Positions 38,043 to 49,343 of a stretch of DNA of 64,000 nucleotides are shown here, piece by piece. Source of the DNA: Chamaecrista fasciculata. Its lineage: Eukaryota; Streptophyta; Magnoliopsida; Fabales; Fabaceae. The notes beneath the pieces were generated by a model. That model ran no database searches, was not told the origin of the DNA, and saw only the letters and a list, made by a program, of their open reading frames with translations. The stretch lies in assembly GCA_003254925.1 (NCBI GenBank), contig QANZ01009509.1, positions 15,247-79,246 of the forward strand. The letters run 5' to 3'. Each line of letters opens with the position of its first letter. Positions within the stretch are counted from its first letter, which is position 1. The translations under genes and the position numbers were made by a program.

Positions 38043-41000
38043 TCAACAAAAGAACATAGAGTTGCGGACTTCCTCATGCAATTTCGGTAACTCAGGAACA
38101 GGAACAGATCCAGCAGAAGATAATCCACCATGGCTTGAAGAAGTCTCAGAGTTGTCCTCAAATTTCATGAACTGACCCATCTGAGCTGCAGCCAAGTGTG
38201 CATAGCATACAGGAGCAACTGTAGAGAAAATTTACAGATAGCATTTTTAAATACCCACAAGGGTTGTCAAGGTGGTAAAAAAAGTGACATGGTATAGCTT
38301 AAGTAAAATCCTGAGTTCGAGAAGATTAGTTAGGCCAAGCCCAAAGACTGGGTGGGCAATAAAAAAAAATGTATTATAGATTTGGAGAGTGTAAGAACAT
38401 ACCAACAGATATGGCAGTGGTGCTCCGCTGATACCTGTAACATGTGTATAATTAAATTGGAGAGAAAGAACAGGCAATCATCTAGAGAGAAAGCGTCGAA
38501 ACTGGAAAGAATACTTACACGTATGATAAAGAATGAACGAGTTCCTGCAGTTCATCACCCGAGAAACCAATCTCATCAAGCAGAACATGGTAATGTGTGG
38601 GCCTGCTGGTTCCCTATGTAGCAAGTTTTAAAAAACAAAGCAACCATTGTTAATATATATAGAGAGAGAGAGCTCTTGTATGTCAAACTACTATTGAACT
38701 CTGAACATAATTTCCATATATCTATCAAGCACCAATCTTGCAGGTTCAAAATTGCAAAAAACAAGACAAGCACATCAAAAAGAAAAGGTGAATACTTACT
38801 ATCGGTCCAGCATGTGCACATAAATAGAAGTCATTATTCCGTGGATGACAGATTTTGTTGTCAATAACAGTTCCTGTGAAACCACACAAGCCAAGAGTGA
38901 CAAGTGAAACAATCAAGGACAGAGATAAAATAGCATCTTCACGGAAATCCTATAAAATTTCCTACCTGGGGGAACATTGTTGGGAGATGAAGGCTGGAAA
39001 AATTTTGTATGATGATTTTTCTGGCAAACAATGACCGCAAATTTGGGGGACCACTTGTCATCTTTAAATTTACAGGCCTAAAATGTTCAATACAAAGAAT
39101 ATTAGTCCCATTTAAGAAGAAAAGTTTCTAGACCCAAAAAGCATAGTTGTTCAGCTCACAAACCTCAATGATTTGATCAAGCTCAATGTTCAAAACTTGA
39201 TTGAACTGTGATTCACTAACACCATCCCTGTGTTCACCATTAAGTGCCAAAACCAAAGTGATAAGGAACATCCATTAAAGGAATATATACTAGAAGATAC
39301 ATCAGCATACTTAACAGAGAGTATACCTGAATATAATTATATTTTCTGGCTTCTTCTTCCTAGAACTCCAAAAGAAATCATTCAAAAGTTCACTGCAATT
39401 CATGTGCTTTATCAGCCAGACAGTTTATTTACAGATAACATTAATGTGCTTTATGGATTAGTCAAATTTTGATTTTAGGAATATAGACCTGATGATGCCT
39501 TCATCCTTCTTATCAGACACTGGCTTAAACAAATTATCGATCATCTCAACCTTTGGAGACTGGGTGCGAACACAAGCCTTATATTTTGATATCAGAGGCC
39601 ACTCTACGGAGCTGACTACCTGCAAATTGAACAGGGAAAAAAAATAAACCCTAAAACAAATATGCTTATAAATTATTACGAAAGACCGATAATTATTATT
39701 TACCGCAGCAATTGAAGGAACATCAGACTTCCCTGGTGAGCCATGAGACACATCCATGCCAAGAATCATGGTAGGAGCTTTGGAAACAATAGGAATAGAG
39801 GAACAATGCTCAATTGATAACAATGAATTCAGCCCGCCAAGCTACAAGAGAATAAAAGAAATAAAAGAGAAGCAAATGCTTGTTAAAGGACTTGCTGCAA
39901 TAAGTTGGGTAATGAAAAACATATCAACAGTAAACTAAATATACCTTTGCATTAATCTTCAACAGAACATTTGTAAGATACTGGTCATTCACCCTCTCAG
40001 GAGGAGCCATGCACTGATTAACAACTCCAAGTACAGCAAGACACTTCCGCTTCCATGGACCTTGAATATTCATTTCAATTAAATTAGCTGGGCACCAGGG
40101 AAATGAATATGAAAACCAGTTATATAAATATCCAATGATATCAATTAACCAACCATAAAGTTCAGAGTTTTTCCGCTCAGGAAGCAGACAAAGAAGGAAC
40201 AGAGGCCACCCTTTGGATTTTTTAGACAGCATCAGTTCAGACATCTTCTCCACTCTAACCATTGGTGGGGCACGCCTGAATTGAGGATTTTCTTCAAACA
40301 CATACAAAGGGCCTTCAATGTGCTGTGAAAACCAAGGAAATCAGAATAGGATGTCAGTATATATTTTATGCTTAAGTTATTATATATATAATAAGAAGCA
40401 ATGGAACTCACAATTCCTTTCATTGCTGCACATTTAATCAAATCCTGTACAACCCTTTGTGTATTGCAGCGAGCGGAGAAGTTGACCACAGCCCATTTTT
40501 CTATCTTTATTGGCTGCACTATTTTCTGCATAATAGCCAAAAATTGCCATCTATGATCTATCATTCTCATTTTTTTTTCTTTTTATTAAAATAAACAATA
40601 TTGAAATGACATTAATTACCTTGTTGTTAAAGTTCCATCTTCCATTTCTTGGGTTATCTTCCACGTTTCCAAACTTCAGCTGCAAGAGACACATGAATAG
40701 TCAACTACTTTGGAACTAAAACCCAGGAAGGATAATGGATATGGAATCGATAATTTATTAGTAAATTACCTTTAACTCATATGATAGATACGATATCAAT
40801 AATGAACTAGTAAATTACCTTTAACCCATTGTTTTATCAACAAACTTGCTCCCCTAATTATCATTCTATAACATGTTAGTCCCTTTTATCATCTAAAGAT
40901 CCAATACAGTGGCCAATTCTCATGGTGCAGGTATCACAAACTGTAGACTACTACAGAAATTAATGAAGGGATTAAAGATATCGATAGTTCAACACTGAAA

Positions 41001-43193
41001 AGGGGGACTACGTCATTACTCAATGAACAAGGTATCAAGTTTAATCTATCAAACATAAATTATAGTTTCTGGTCACAAGCAAGCATAAAGAAAAATAAAA
41101 TCCACAAGAGTAAGAATAAGCAACTTCATAACATGAAGATAAAAATTAGTAAAATACCCTTGGTGGTTGCAAAACACGACCCTCCACATGCGAAAAGTCA
41201 GTGCTTATTGAAACTCCACAATTACGAAGCATGGGTTCAGAATCATAATGACTGCTTTTCAGAGTCTGCAATAGTAATAACAGTAAGCACAATTATTCCA
41301 TACTATGAATTAGAGTGCTATCACTCAGTCTAGCAAACAGACTTACTTTAGACAAAATTCTCATCCTGTCTTGGGGCTTCTGCCTAGACTTCTCCACAAG
41401 TGAAGCCCTTTGATTGGTCGACAGTGACTTTACATATCGTTGCAAGGATACCAAAGAGCAAAGCTTAGATAACAAACCAAGAAACATAGCAGCACAGTCA
41501 ATACTAAATCTTAATTAGTAGTTTTAGCAGAAAAGGTTTTGTTGTTCATTAAAAGCCCCTAATATACCTCAACAGGGAAGAAAATTGGACGTTTCGGTTT
41601 CCCAACATTGATACACGGAAGATCAGAATGTCGAAGATTAATCTTGTGATAATTAACAAAATAATCATAAACTGTCACTTCCTGAGCAGTATCTTCGCCA
41701 CCCTTGTTCTTCAGAGAAAACCTACACAGTAAATGACTCCAATAAAAATCTCAACTTTTCATGCAAGCACCACTCTACAACTATAAAGCAGCACAATAAA
41801 GAGGGGAAAACAACTACGTCTGCTTTCTGCATGGGAATTCACTGAGCCCAGTTATCTTGTACTCCCGATTGGATGGACTAATCTGAACCCTAAGATTTTT
41901 TAGCATCCATTTGGCCTGTTCAAGAAAGCAAAAGATGGAGCACTTAGACTTGTATTACACAGCCAAAGTATCAAACACAAGTTGAATATTCAGAAAATTT
42001 GATTACCTTTGCCCAGTCAATATAACGTGGGTCTTGGACATTTTGATTTTCAATCAAGAAGTTCACCACTGGCCCAGGTTTTATGATCATCGTAGTTGAT
42101 ACATCTTAAAAATTAAAAGCAAAGTAAATTGGAAAACAGAAACAGAATTGGACAACAATGATAGAGTATATAAAGCACATGTCTAACCTATGTTCAGAGA
42201 CAGACCACTTTGGGTTGCTCTGAAACTTGAATGAAATCCCCTGCAGCCTCGAACCCCGCCACCCACATCAATGAAATTTATGGGGTTGTTGTGAAAATAT
42301 GACTGCCGGACTAGTAAACACCCTCTGCAAAAGAAAGTATACCATTATTTTGTGCCATTAAAATGCACAAACAATACAATCACGGCTTGGTTTACTTACT
42401 GCTTGGCAGCATGTTGCCTTAATACAATATCTAGAACTCTGATGGCTTCCTGGTAATTTTCAGATACTTGACCACGCAATGCATTGGCAATAGCCTGCAT
42501 GGGGATCTTGGCAGCATAACTAATCTCCACTTTAAATGTTTTGGAACGATATGAACGTCGCATCCTCTTCCTGTCACTCTCACTTGGACTTCCATGATCA
42601 TCAGGTATGATATTGCCACTATTTCTACAAAGAAAAGAAACAATTTACTTGGCTAGAATGATGGAATGAACTCAATGTATAATAATATAGTGAGTAACAA
42701 TCTAAGTTCTTCTACCGGCTCGATGTGATATCATCCAGAACAACAGGTAATTCAAACTTGTTTTGAGGAAGAGGGCCAACAGTAAACAAACTCTTCTCCC
42801 CATCATAGGCAAAGTGTTTCCTAGCTAACTCAGAGGCATATTTCTCCTGCAATCTGTCAATTACTTTTCTTCCAACACCCTTGCCTTCTACCGGGCTTCC
42901 ATCCTCATAAGAAATACTTACCTGCTCAGATAAAACACAGAAATAATGTTCATGTGTGTGTGCATGAGTGTTAAACAAACTTAAAATAGATGAAACAGTA
43001 ATGAAGAGAAACATAAAGAACATACATTGTAGTGGAAGAAATGACCCTCATTGTTACTAATATTGACTTTGAAGTGATTAGTAAGAAGAGGTATTTTGTT
43101 TCCTTTGGTTCCAAAACCTTTTCTGGCAATGGGAACGCGGGAAGGCTTTTTCTTTTTGTCCAACCCTTTTCTGTCTGCCTCAAATGAATCCAT
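38043..43193 (-). CDS. AGO4: Argonaute, AGO4 clade
   Basis: AGO4-clade proteins bind 24-nt siRNAs and guide RNA-directed DNA methylation in the nucleus. Twenty-two coding exons (first 43193-43026, last 38218-38043) sum to exactly 886 codons, 885 residues. Order: N domain ([20 protein letters not shown]), DUF1785, PAZ (41721-41568, FPVE end), MID, PIWI. Slicer residues are present: Asp in [13 protein letters not shown] (39841-39704), Asp in [10 protein letters not shown] (39392-39164), His in [11 protein letters not shown] (38218-38043). The C-terminus has SETSSSHGG and ends NSMFFC, closer to AGO4 than AGO6. One exon is only 32 bp (38434-38403). The start follows an acceptor at once, so the leader is probably a separate exon near 44,500-44,700. 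The head is shorter than in typical AGO4, and intron-end inserts include a SINE-like copy. Confidence 0.95.
38258..38371 (+). mobile_element. possible SINE in the last AGO4 intron
   Basis: GTTGTCAAGGTGGTAAAAAA with an A-box-like start is followed by TGAGTTCGAG (B-box-like), then GGCCAAGCCCAAAGACTGGG and A(9). Box order and A-tail fit a tRNA-derived SINE, but no flanking duplication was found. Confidence 0.4.
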
Positions 43194-45152
43194 ATCCTGA
43201 GCACAGAAAATTGTATCACCATGTTCCAAAAAGGTTAATCAAAGTGAAGGTAAAACTAGAAAATATATATCCAGACTTTTCAATCACTGAATTCAGAATA
43301 CCATACTTCCACTTTACCATGTATAAATTTTTTAAAAAAATATTAAAACTCAATAGTCCTTACAATGTAATTTTTTAAAACAAATCTTATACATTGTAAA
43401 TGTTTAGATTTTAGTCATGTATATTCAACTTTTTCATACAAATGCTCATTTGTAGCTAACCAAGATAACAAATAGTGACATAAAATTCTAATATAAAAAA
43501 TTATAAAGTCTCAATAGTCAATATTAAGTTATTAACCATTCTATTATGGATGCTAGTATATAATGAATTAATTTAAGATATTTTTTTTAACATAAGCTTT
43601 AAAAATATATTATTATCACAAAATTAGTATATAATGCTTGTTACTTGTTTAAAAATAAAAAATAGTGTTACACTACATTAAATATAGAACTACACTTTAT
43701 CAATAATGAAATTATTTAATCTGTATCCAACTCTCATTAATCTTTTCAATAAACATAAATAAAGCTTTCCTATACGGTATTTTCGAATAAGTGAAACTCC
43801 TCATTATTTGGAGGTATTTAACAAGTAAAGTTGAATTTAGCTATTTTTCTAAAATAAAATTAATCATGAAATTAATAAAAAAAATTATGTATTTTCTTTG
43901 AAATTCTTTGCAAACAGGAATGAATTTTGATCTTATATACAATATTTTGACTAATACTTGAGAAGGCAATAATATATTATAATTATCGAGATTCACTGTT
44001 TAACCAAATTTTAATAAGAAATTAAACAAAGAATGTTAATTGTTAGCCAAGGCAAACATCCCTTCCTTGTCGGAGGAATTGGAGCACAACGTTTCAACAA
44101 CAAAAAGTTTAAGCTATTTTTGGGTTTCTAAATTTGTCCCAAAATTAAATTTTCTTAAAAACATTGACTACATAGTCCTTGAAAGTTGAAAGGTGAATCG
44201 TAAGGACTTTATAGTTGATGTTTATAATAAAATCAGAGACAAAAAATATATTCAATATTTAGGGACTCAAATATAATTTTGAGCCCTGGTAGAGAAGAAA
44301 AGAAATAGTCATAAAGAAAGGCATGCATTACCCAAAGCACCCACCGAAAACCCAGAAAAAAAAAAAAAAGTAAAAAGAGCTTTGCATTTCCATTATATAA
44401 TCATTCATCACAAACCCATTATCAATTTTCAGGGAAAATACACAATAACGATAATAATAAAAACAAAGTGTTACCTACAGTGATCATATATCATGACGTT
44501 CTTGAAAGAAAAGAGATATATATAATGCAAAACAGAAGAAAACAAGGCAAGAAATCGTACAAGAGAGTTCAAGAAACAGTTTCCCGCAGCTGATAGAACG
44601 CTAGAATGAAGAATGAAGAAGAAGAAAAGGAGAAGATTTCAAAGGGCTTCAAATTCAATTCAAAGGTAGCAAAACTAAAGCGCTCTCTTACTTCGGCTCC
44701 AATTGGTACGTTTAAGTAAAAGAAAGGGTTTTACAAGTTGTGAGGATTAGAAAATAAAAATCGAAAGTGTTTGATATAAAAAGATAGAGGAGGGAAAGTA
44801 AAATAGATATAGAAAAATCTTGTCCGTCCAATTTCTCATTGTCATAACACCAAATTCGAAAGGTCTTTTGGACCGAAACAATTCCAAAAGACTACTTAGT
44901 TTTAATGCCGTTAATTTACTTTTGATTCCCATACGTTTTTTTTTTATCAATTTAAAAGTCTTTAAGGATTTTTATGATTAAACTAAGAAAATTTATTATT
45001 TAGTCCCTAAATTTATACTGAGTAAATAATTAGTCCCTTAATAATTGACATATCTGATTTGATTCCTAAAATATTTCAATTTTCAACTATTTAGTCCTTA
45101 ATGATGATTTGGTCCTTATACTTTTTGGTACATGAATCTTGCATATAAATAC
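43194..45152. other. AGO4 5' leader, promoter and upstream DNA
   Basis: No protein coding is seen. The CT-rich (minus-strand) stretch about 44,560-44,700 resembles a 5' leader of the Argonaute gene, with a candidate donor near 44,470. About 43,200-44,300 would be a 5' intron: AT-rich and without features. Confidence 0.45.
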
Positions 45153-45970
45153 TAGGGGTATACACGGGTCGGGTCACCAGGTTTGACCGGGTCCGGCCGG
45201 CCCAATAATTTTTTTAAAAAAAAAATTATTTATTCATTCTATATATATTTTAACTTGTATATATTGATGAAATAATTAATTTGGGATCAATATAATGATG
45301 TTTTTATTAATAAAGTCATTTATTTTGACTTAATTGTTAAAAATTTGTTGATTTAATTAAGATTAAATGATATTTTATGTATATTTTTAAGGGTAAATTA
45401 CACTTTGGTACCCTGTGGTTTGATCCTATTTCACTTTGGTACCCTGTGGTTTGAAACTTGACACTTTGGTACCCTGTGGTATTCTCCATTAACACTTTGG
45501 TACCCTTTGGGGTTATTTTGTAATTTTAACCATAACAAATTTTGCAAAAATTACATATTGACCCCAAAAAATTTTCAAAAATTACAAATAGGTCCCTGAA
45601 TACATATTATCTAGGTACTAAAATGAAAACTTTTAAAAAAATTTGGGGTCAATATGTAATTTCAGTAAAATTTGTTGTAGTTAAAATTACAAAATAACCC
45701 CAAAGGGTACCAAAGTGTTAATGGAGAATACCACAGGGTACCAAAGTGTCAAGTTTCAAACTACAGGGTACCAAAGTGTAATTTACCCTATTTTTAATAT
45801 ACAATTGATAAAAATAATAATATATATGTATTTCTTACCATTAAAAAAAATATTTGGTAATATAAAATATAAATATGTATAGTAAAAAGAATTATCTTTT
45901 TTTTAAATGAGGTACCCCGGGCCGGGTCTAGAGACACCATACCCAGACCCGACCCGACCCGAACACCCTT
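45153..45970. mobile_element. hAT-like element, split by a nested hairpin element
   Basis: Starts TAGGGGTATACACGGGTCGG. Its right end has CCCGACCCGACCCGAACACCC, the inverse style of the left. The interior closely matches the element at 22754-23161 (TTTAACTTGTATATATTGAT, TATACAATTGATAAAAATAA) but is interrupted by 45391-45788. The 8-bp duplication could not be confirmed because the right flank is rearranged. Confidence 0.7.
45391..45788. mobile_element. 398-bp hairpin element with perfect 9-bp duplication
   Basis: Starts GGGTAAATTACACTTTGG and ends with its inverse GTAATTTACCC. Perfect tatttttaa duplications flank it (45382-45390 and 45789-45797). Each arm carries several CACTTTGGTACCCTGTGG modules. 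It interrupts the hAT-like element, proving it inserted later. Confidence 0.9.
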
Positions 45971-46014
45971 GGGCGGGGCCGGGTCCTCCGGGCCCGGAAG
46001 ACCCGGCCCCGCCC
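45971..46014. repeat. 44-bp GC-only palindrome
   Basis: GGGCGGGGCCGGGTC (45971-45985) is perfectly mirrored by GACCCGGCCCCGCCC (46000-46014). The loop contains TCCGGGCCCGGA, itself a palindrome. Nearly pure G+C in an AT-rich region; probably made from the ends of hAT-like elements. Confidence 0.8.
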
Positions 46015-46119
46015 GAGGCATAGGAGTATGGTAGCAATCAATATTTAGGCTATCAAACCACAAATACACTACTGCCAATATTTAGGCTATCAAACCAGAA
46101 ATACACTACTGCCAATACT

Positions 46120-47297
46120 TTTTTTTAATACACATCTAAAACCAGAAGTACACTAGAAATTAAAAACGACATAATCATCAAAAGAGGCATAGGAGTATGG
46201 TAGAAAATCTAAGATATGCCTCAAGGTATTATGACCGAGCTGTCCTCCAAAGAAGAGTTGAGCAGTAGCAAGCAAGAGAGCATTGATATCTTGAATGATA
46301 GGCTTAAGAGAAAGGGGTGAGTTAGCAAAGGACTGCAACCAAGAGACATAGCCTTTTTTCTGTAAAGCAATGCAGTCAATACTGTGATGTTGTTGATCAA
46401 AAACTCGTGCAAAAGCTCTGATGCAGTGAAAGAGGAAGTGAGTTCTATCCCAAGCATTAATATTTCGCCAAAGGTGAAGCTGTGACATATGCCTTGATGA
46501 ACCACTAGACCAAAAGTGTAAAGGGTTGTTCTGTTCTTGTAAATGTAGAATAAAACTGCTGTACCATTTGTGAGATGAACAGGACGAAGCGGCTTAATAG
46601 ATTTGAGAGTGAGTACTCTAGAACTGGGAACTGAGGCAGAAGCACAATCCTGAGAGATGGAGCTATATATAAAAAAAATGAAATCTTGACTTCTCTTAAT
46701 AGTCATGAAAAGCTCTGTTTCGTGCTTCCCAAATGTGATAAAGAGTGACAATGAAGATATTGTAGAGATGATGAGACGGGTCAGCAGTGTGGAAGAAGGA
46801 TAAAAAGTGTTGTAACCACTCCTGAAACTCAGTGAAAGAACCATCATTAAGTAATGAAAAAGAAGTTCCAAACCAAACTGCACGGGAAAAAGGACAATGA
46901 ATAAAGAGATGACTCAAAGATTCCTCCTCAGCTGAGCAGAAGATGCAGTGTTGGGGAATAGGAAGATGATGTTGTTGAAGAACTGCCCCATGTGAAAATA
47001 ATGAACTTGGGAGGAAGTCGTGATTTCCACAACCTATTCCAATCAAAGTCATGACTAGAATTTCTGGTTGTGCAAAAGCTTCTTGATCAGTAAGAAGCAA
47101 AAGGTCCGGGGAGGGCTTCCAAGTGAGAACATCATCCCTGTCGCAGATGGAGAAAGATGTTTGTTGAATCTGTAAACGAGTCTGCAGAGGAAAATGAATG
47201 TCAACCAAAAAAGGATTCCAAGTTGCTGACACTAATGTCATTGCTTATATGATCAGAATGCCACCAGAAAGGCCAGGGAGTGTAACTTGCTTCCCAC
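46120..47297 (-). pseudogene. 5'-truncated L1-type LINE
   Basis: Minus-strand remains of the C-terminal part of a plant L1 ORF2. The zf-RVT knuckle HCIFCSAEEESLSHLFIHC lies about 46,850-46,960, followed by an RNase H-like region (SWLQSFANSPLSLKPIIQDI) in another frame. Stops and frameshifts make it non-functional. A T-run at 46120-46126 is the A-tail, and aaatacactactgccaatac plus t (46099-46119) matches 47298-47318 with one change, a 21-bp target duplication. About 1.2 kb of an element that is normally 6 kb remains. Confidence 0.85.
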
Positions 47298-47318
47298 AAA
47301 TGCACTACTGCCAATACT

Positions 47319-49343
47319 CACATTCATAGTAATCTTAATTCGACTTGTGTTTCTACGTTGATATTCATCTTTGTTTTAATGCCACCATTGTACTTAAAAA
47401 AAGTGGTTGAAATTAATGCAATCTAATTTTCTTTTACTTTCTTCCTTCTTGTGATCTCGTCAGTTATTTAACAAGTGTTTGATGTTTCAAGAAATTTACT
47501 TAAAGGATTTTTGCATGTCTTCTATTTCTCCTTTGAATTTCATTCGATCAAAGATTCAATCTCAATTAGACCATTAAACTTTGAACCAATGCTTTGGTAA
47601 TAAGACAAAATTGAGAATTTTTATAAATATCAGGCAGAAATTAACAAGGAATTTTTTCTAAGAATGAAATTGAAAGATAACCTCAAATTTTGGAGACAAA
47701 GAAGTATACTTTAACCACAATTTTACTACGCATCAATTTAGAAAAGGATTAAATGATTATCTGTCCCAGAAGAGGTTCCTATACATTTTTACTCTTGCAA
47801 AACAACCAAACCAAATACAGGCTTAAAAAAAATAAAAGTCGAAATAAACTTATAGCCAAGTCAACCTTGCAACCCATAAGGAGAAGTCACATAAAACCGA
47901 ATCAATCTTACATGAAATGGTATCAATATGACTTCGTACAAAATCAGTAGTAACATAATTCTTCAATGGCAGCCTTTTCTTCTTGCTCTCCTTTTTGCCA
48001 AAATATAAACAAAACCCTCAACTTGGAAACAAACCCCGTCCCAGCTTTTATCCTGTGCATCAAAACAAGTTTCTAAAAATTCTAAGTGCAAATAGTTATT
48101 AGCTAACTCAAAATACTAGTCTTGTAGCTGCATTTTGGCTGTTTTCATAAAAACATATTTGACACCTCCTCTACATCGTCTCACAAAGGGTCTTTTTTTT
48201 TTTAACTCACCCGATATCTAAGGCTTTGCTCCAACTAATCCAGATTCAACCATCGTCACGCACTTGACTATGGTGAGAGAGTCTCCCAATAGGGATAATT
48301 GCATTAACAGGTCTAAGCGGTACCAAGCCGCTTACCTCTTGGACCAACCCCTCATTAGTTCACTGAGGGGTTTTGAATAGAGGTGTTTTGATAAAATTTA
48401 TGTCAAGAAACATCCCATTGTTTAAAGTTTCAACCCTTTCTTCTATTCCTCTCATTTTTGCTACTACCAATGACATTTTAAGACTATCATGTTAACACGT
48501 GCAAACATTAGTAACAAGTTTTTTAAGAGATTCTTTAGTGAAACAAGATGGAAAGCGTTTACTGTTACACTCAAATGGATTATAAATTTAGAAGCTAAGT
48601 ACTATTCTAGCATTTAACAATCTAAGTTTCCCAATTTCATCTTATCTAACCAAAACTGAAACAAGAAAACCCATCTACCAAAACAGGTTTTAGAAACTAA
48701 AATGAATTTTCCCTCCACAGGCTTCAAGGAGTTAAAAAAAGAAGGAGAAACAGTGTTTTCAAACCAAAAATAGAATGACCAAACATGATAGGGAAAAACT
48801 TTGTGCTTCCCCATAGTCTGCATATTTCCAACAAGTTTCTCAAGTTTGACGAGTCCTCAAAACCGTATGAAATAAAGAAGATCAAAGACCATCTGAAATT
48901 TAGGCAGCTCACTTGTACTGCATGTACTACGACTCTATGAGGCTGTTCAGAAAGATTCTCAATTTGGTCATGGTGAATCAGGATGCACATGATAAACTAA
49001 ATAGATAATCACGTGAAAAATGCCAGGATTTCATAAATCTCTAATGACCCTGAATCACAGTTAAATTGTTCATCCATGTTTGAATTCCGTCTATTTCCAA
49101 TTAATTGACACCAAAACTGAGAAAGATCCACTGCAAATTTTCACCTTGAAAATTTGCATAAATATTTAAGTCATCCATTTACAGAAGCATAATTAGTAAA
49201 TTCAACAAATTATGGCATGGATTTCTTGCAAATTTAGCTAGCTATCATATCCATAGAAGCCACTTGTCCACCAAAATCATAGTTAAAGATAAGTTTATCA
49301 TCAAATAATTAAAAAAAAAAAAAACACTCCCCTATTTATCTGC
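47319..49343. other. intergenic and 3' flank of PHD-Myb copy 2
   Basis: No gene seen. It holds a SINE (48192-48352). From about 48,500 rightwards it resembles the DNA downstream of PHD-Myb copy 1. Confidence 0.55.
48192..48352 (-). mobile_element. tRNA-like SINE, second family member
   Basis: The minus strand starts GGTTGGTCCAAGAGGTAAGC (A-box-like) and runs through GATGGTTGAATCTGG to GGGTGAGTT and A(12). It shares the 5' block GGTTGGTCCAA with the SINE at 29093. The flanking duplication is imperfect. Confidence 0.65.
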
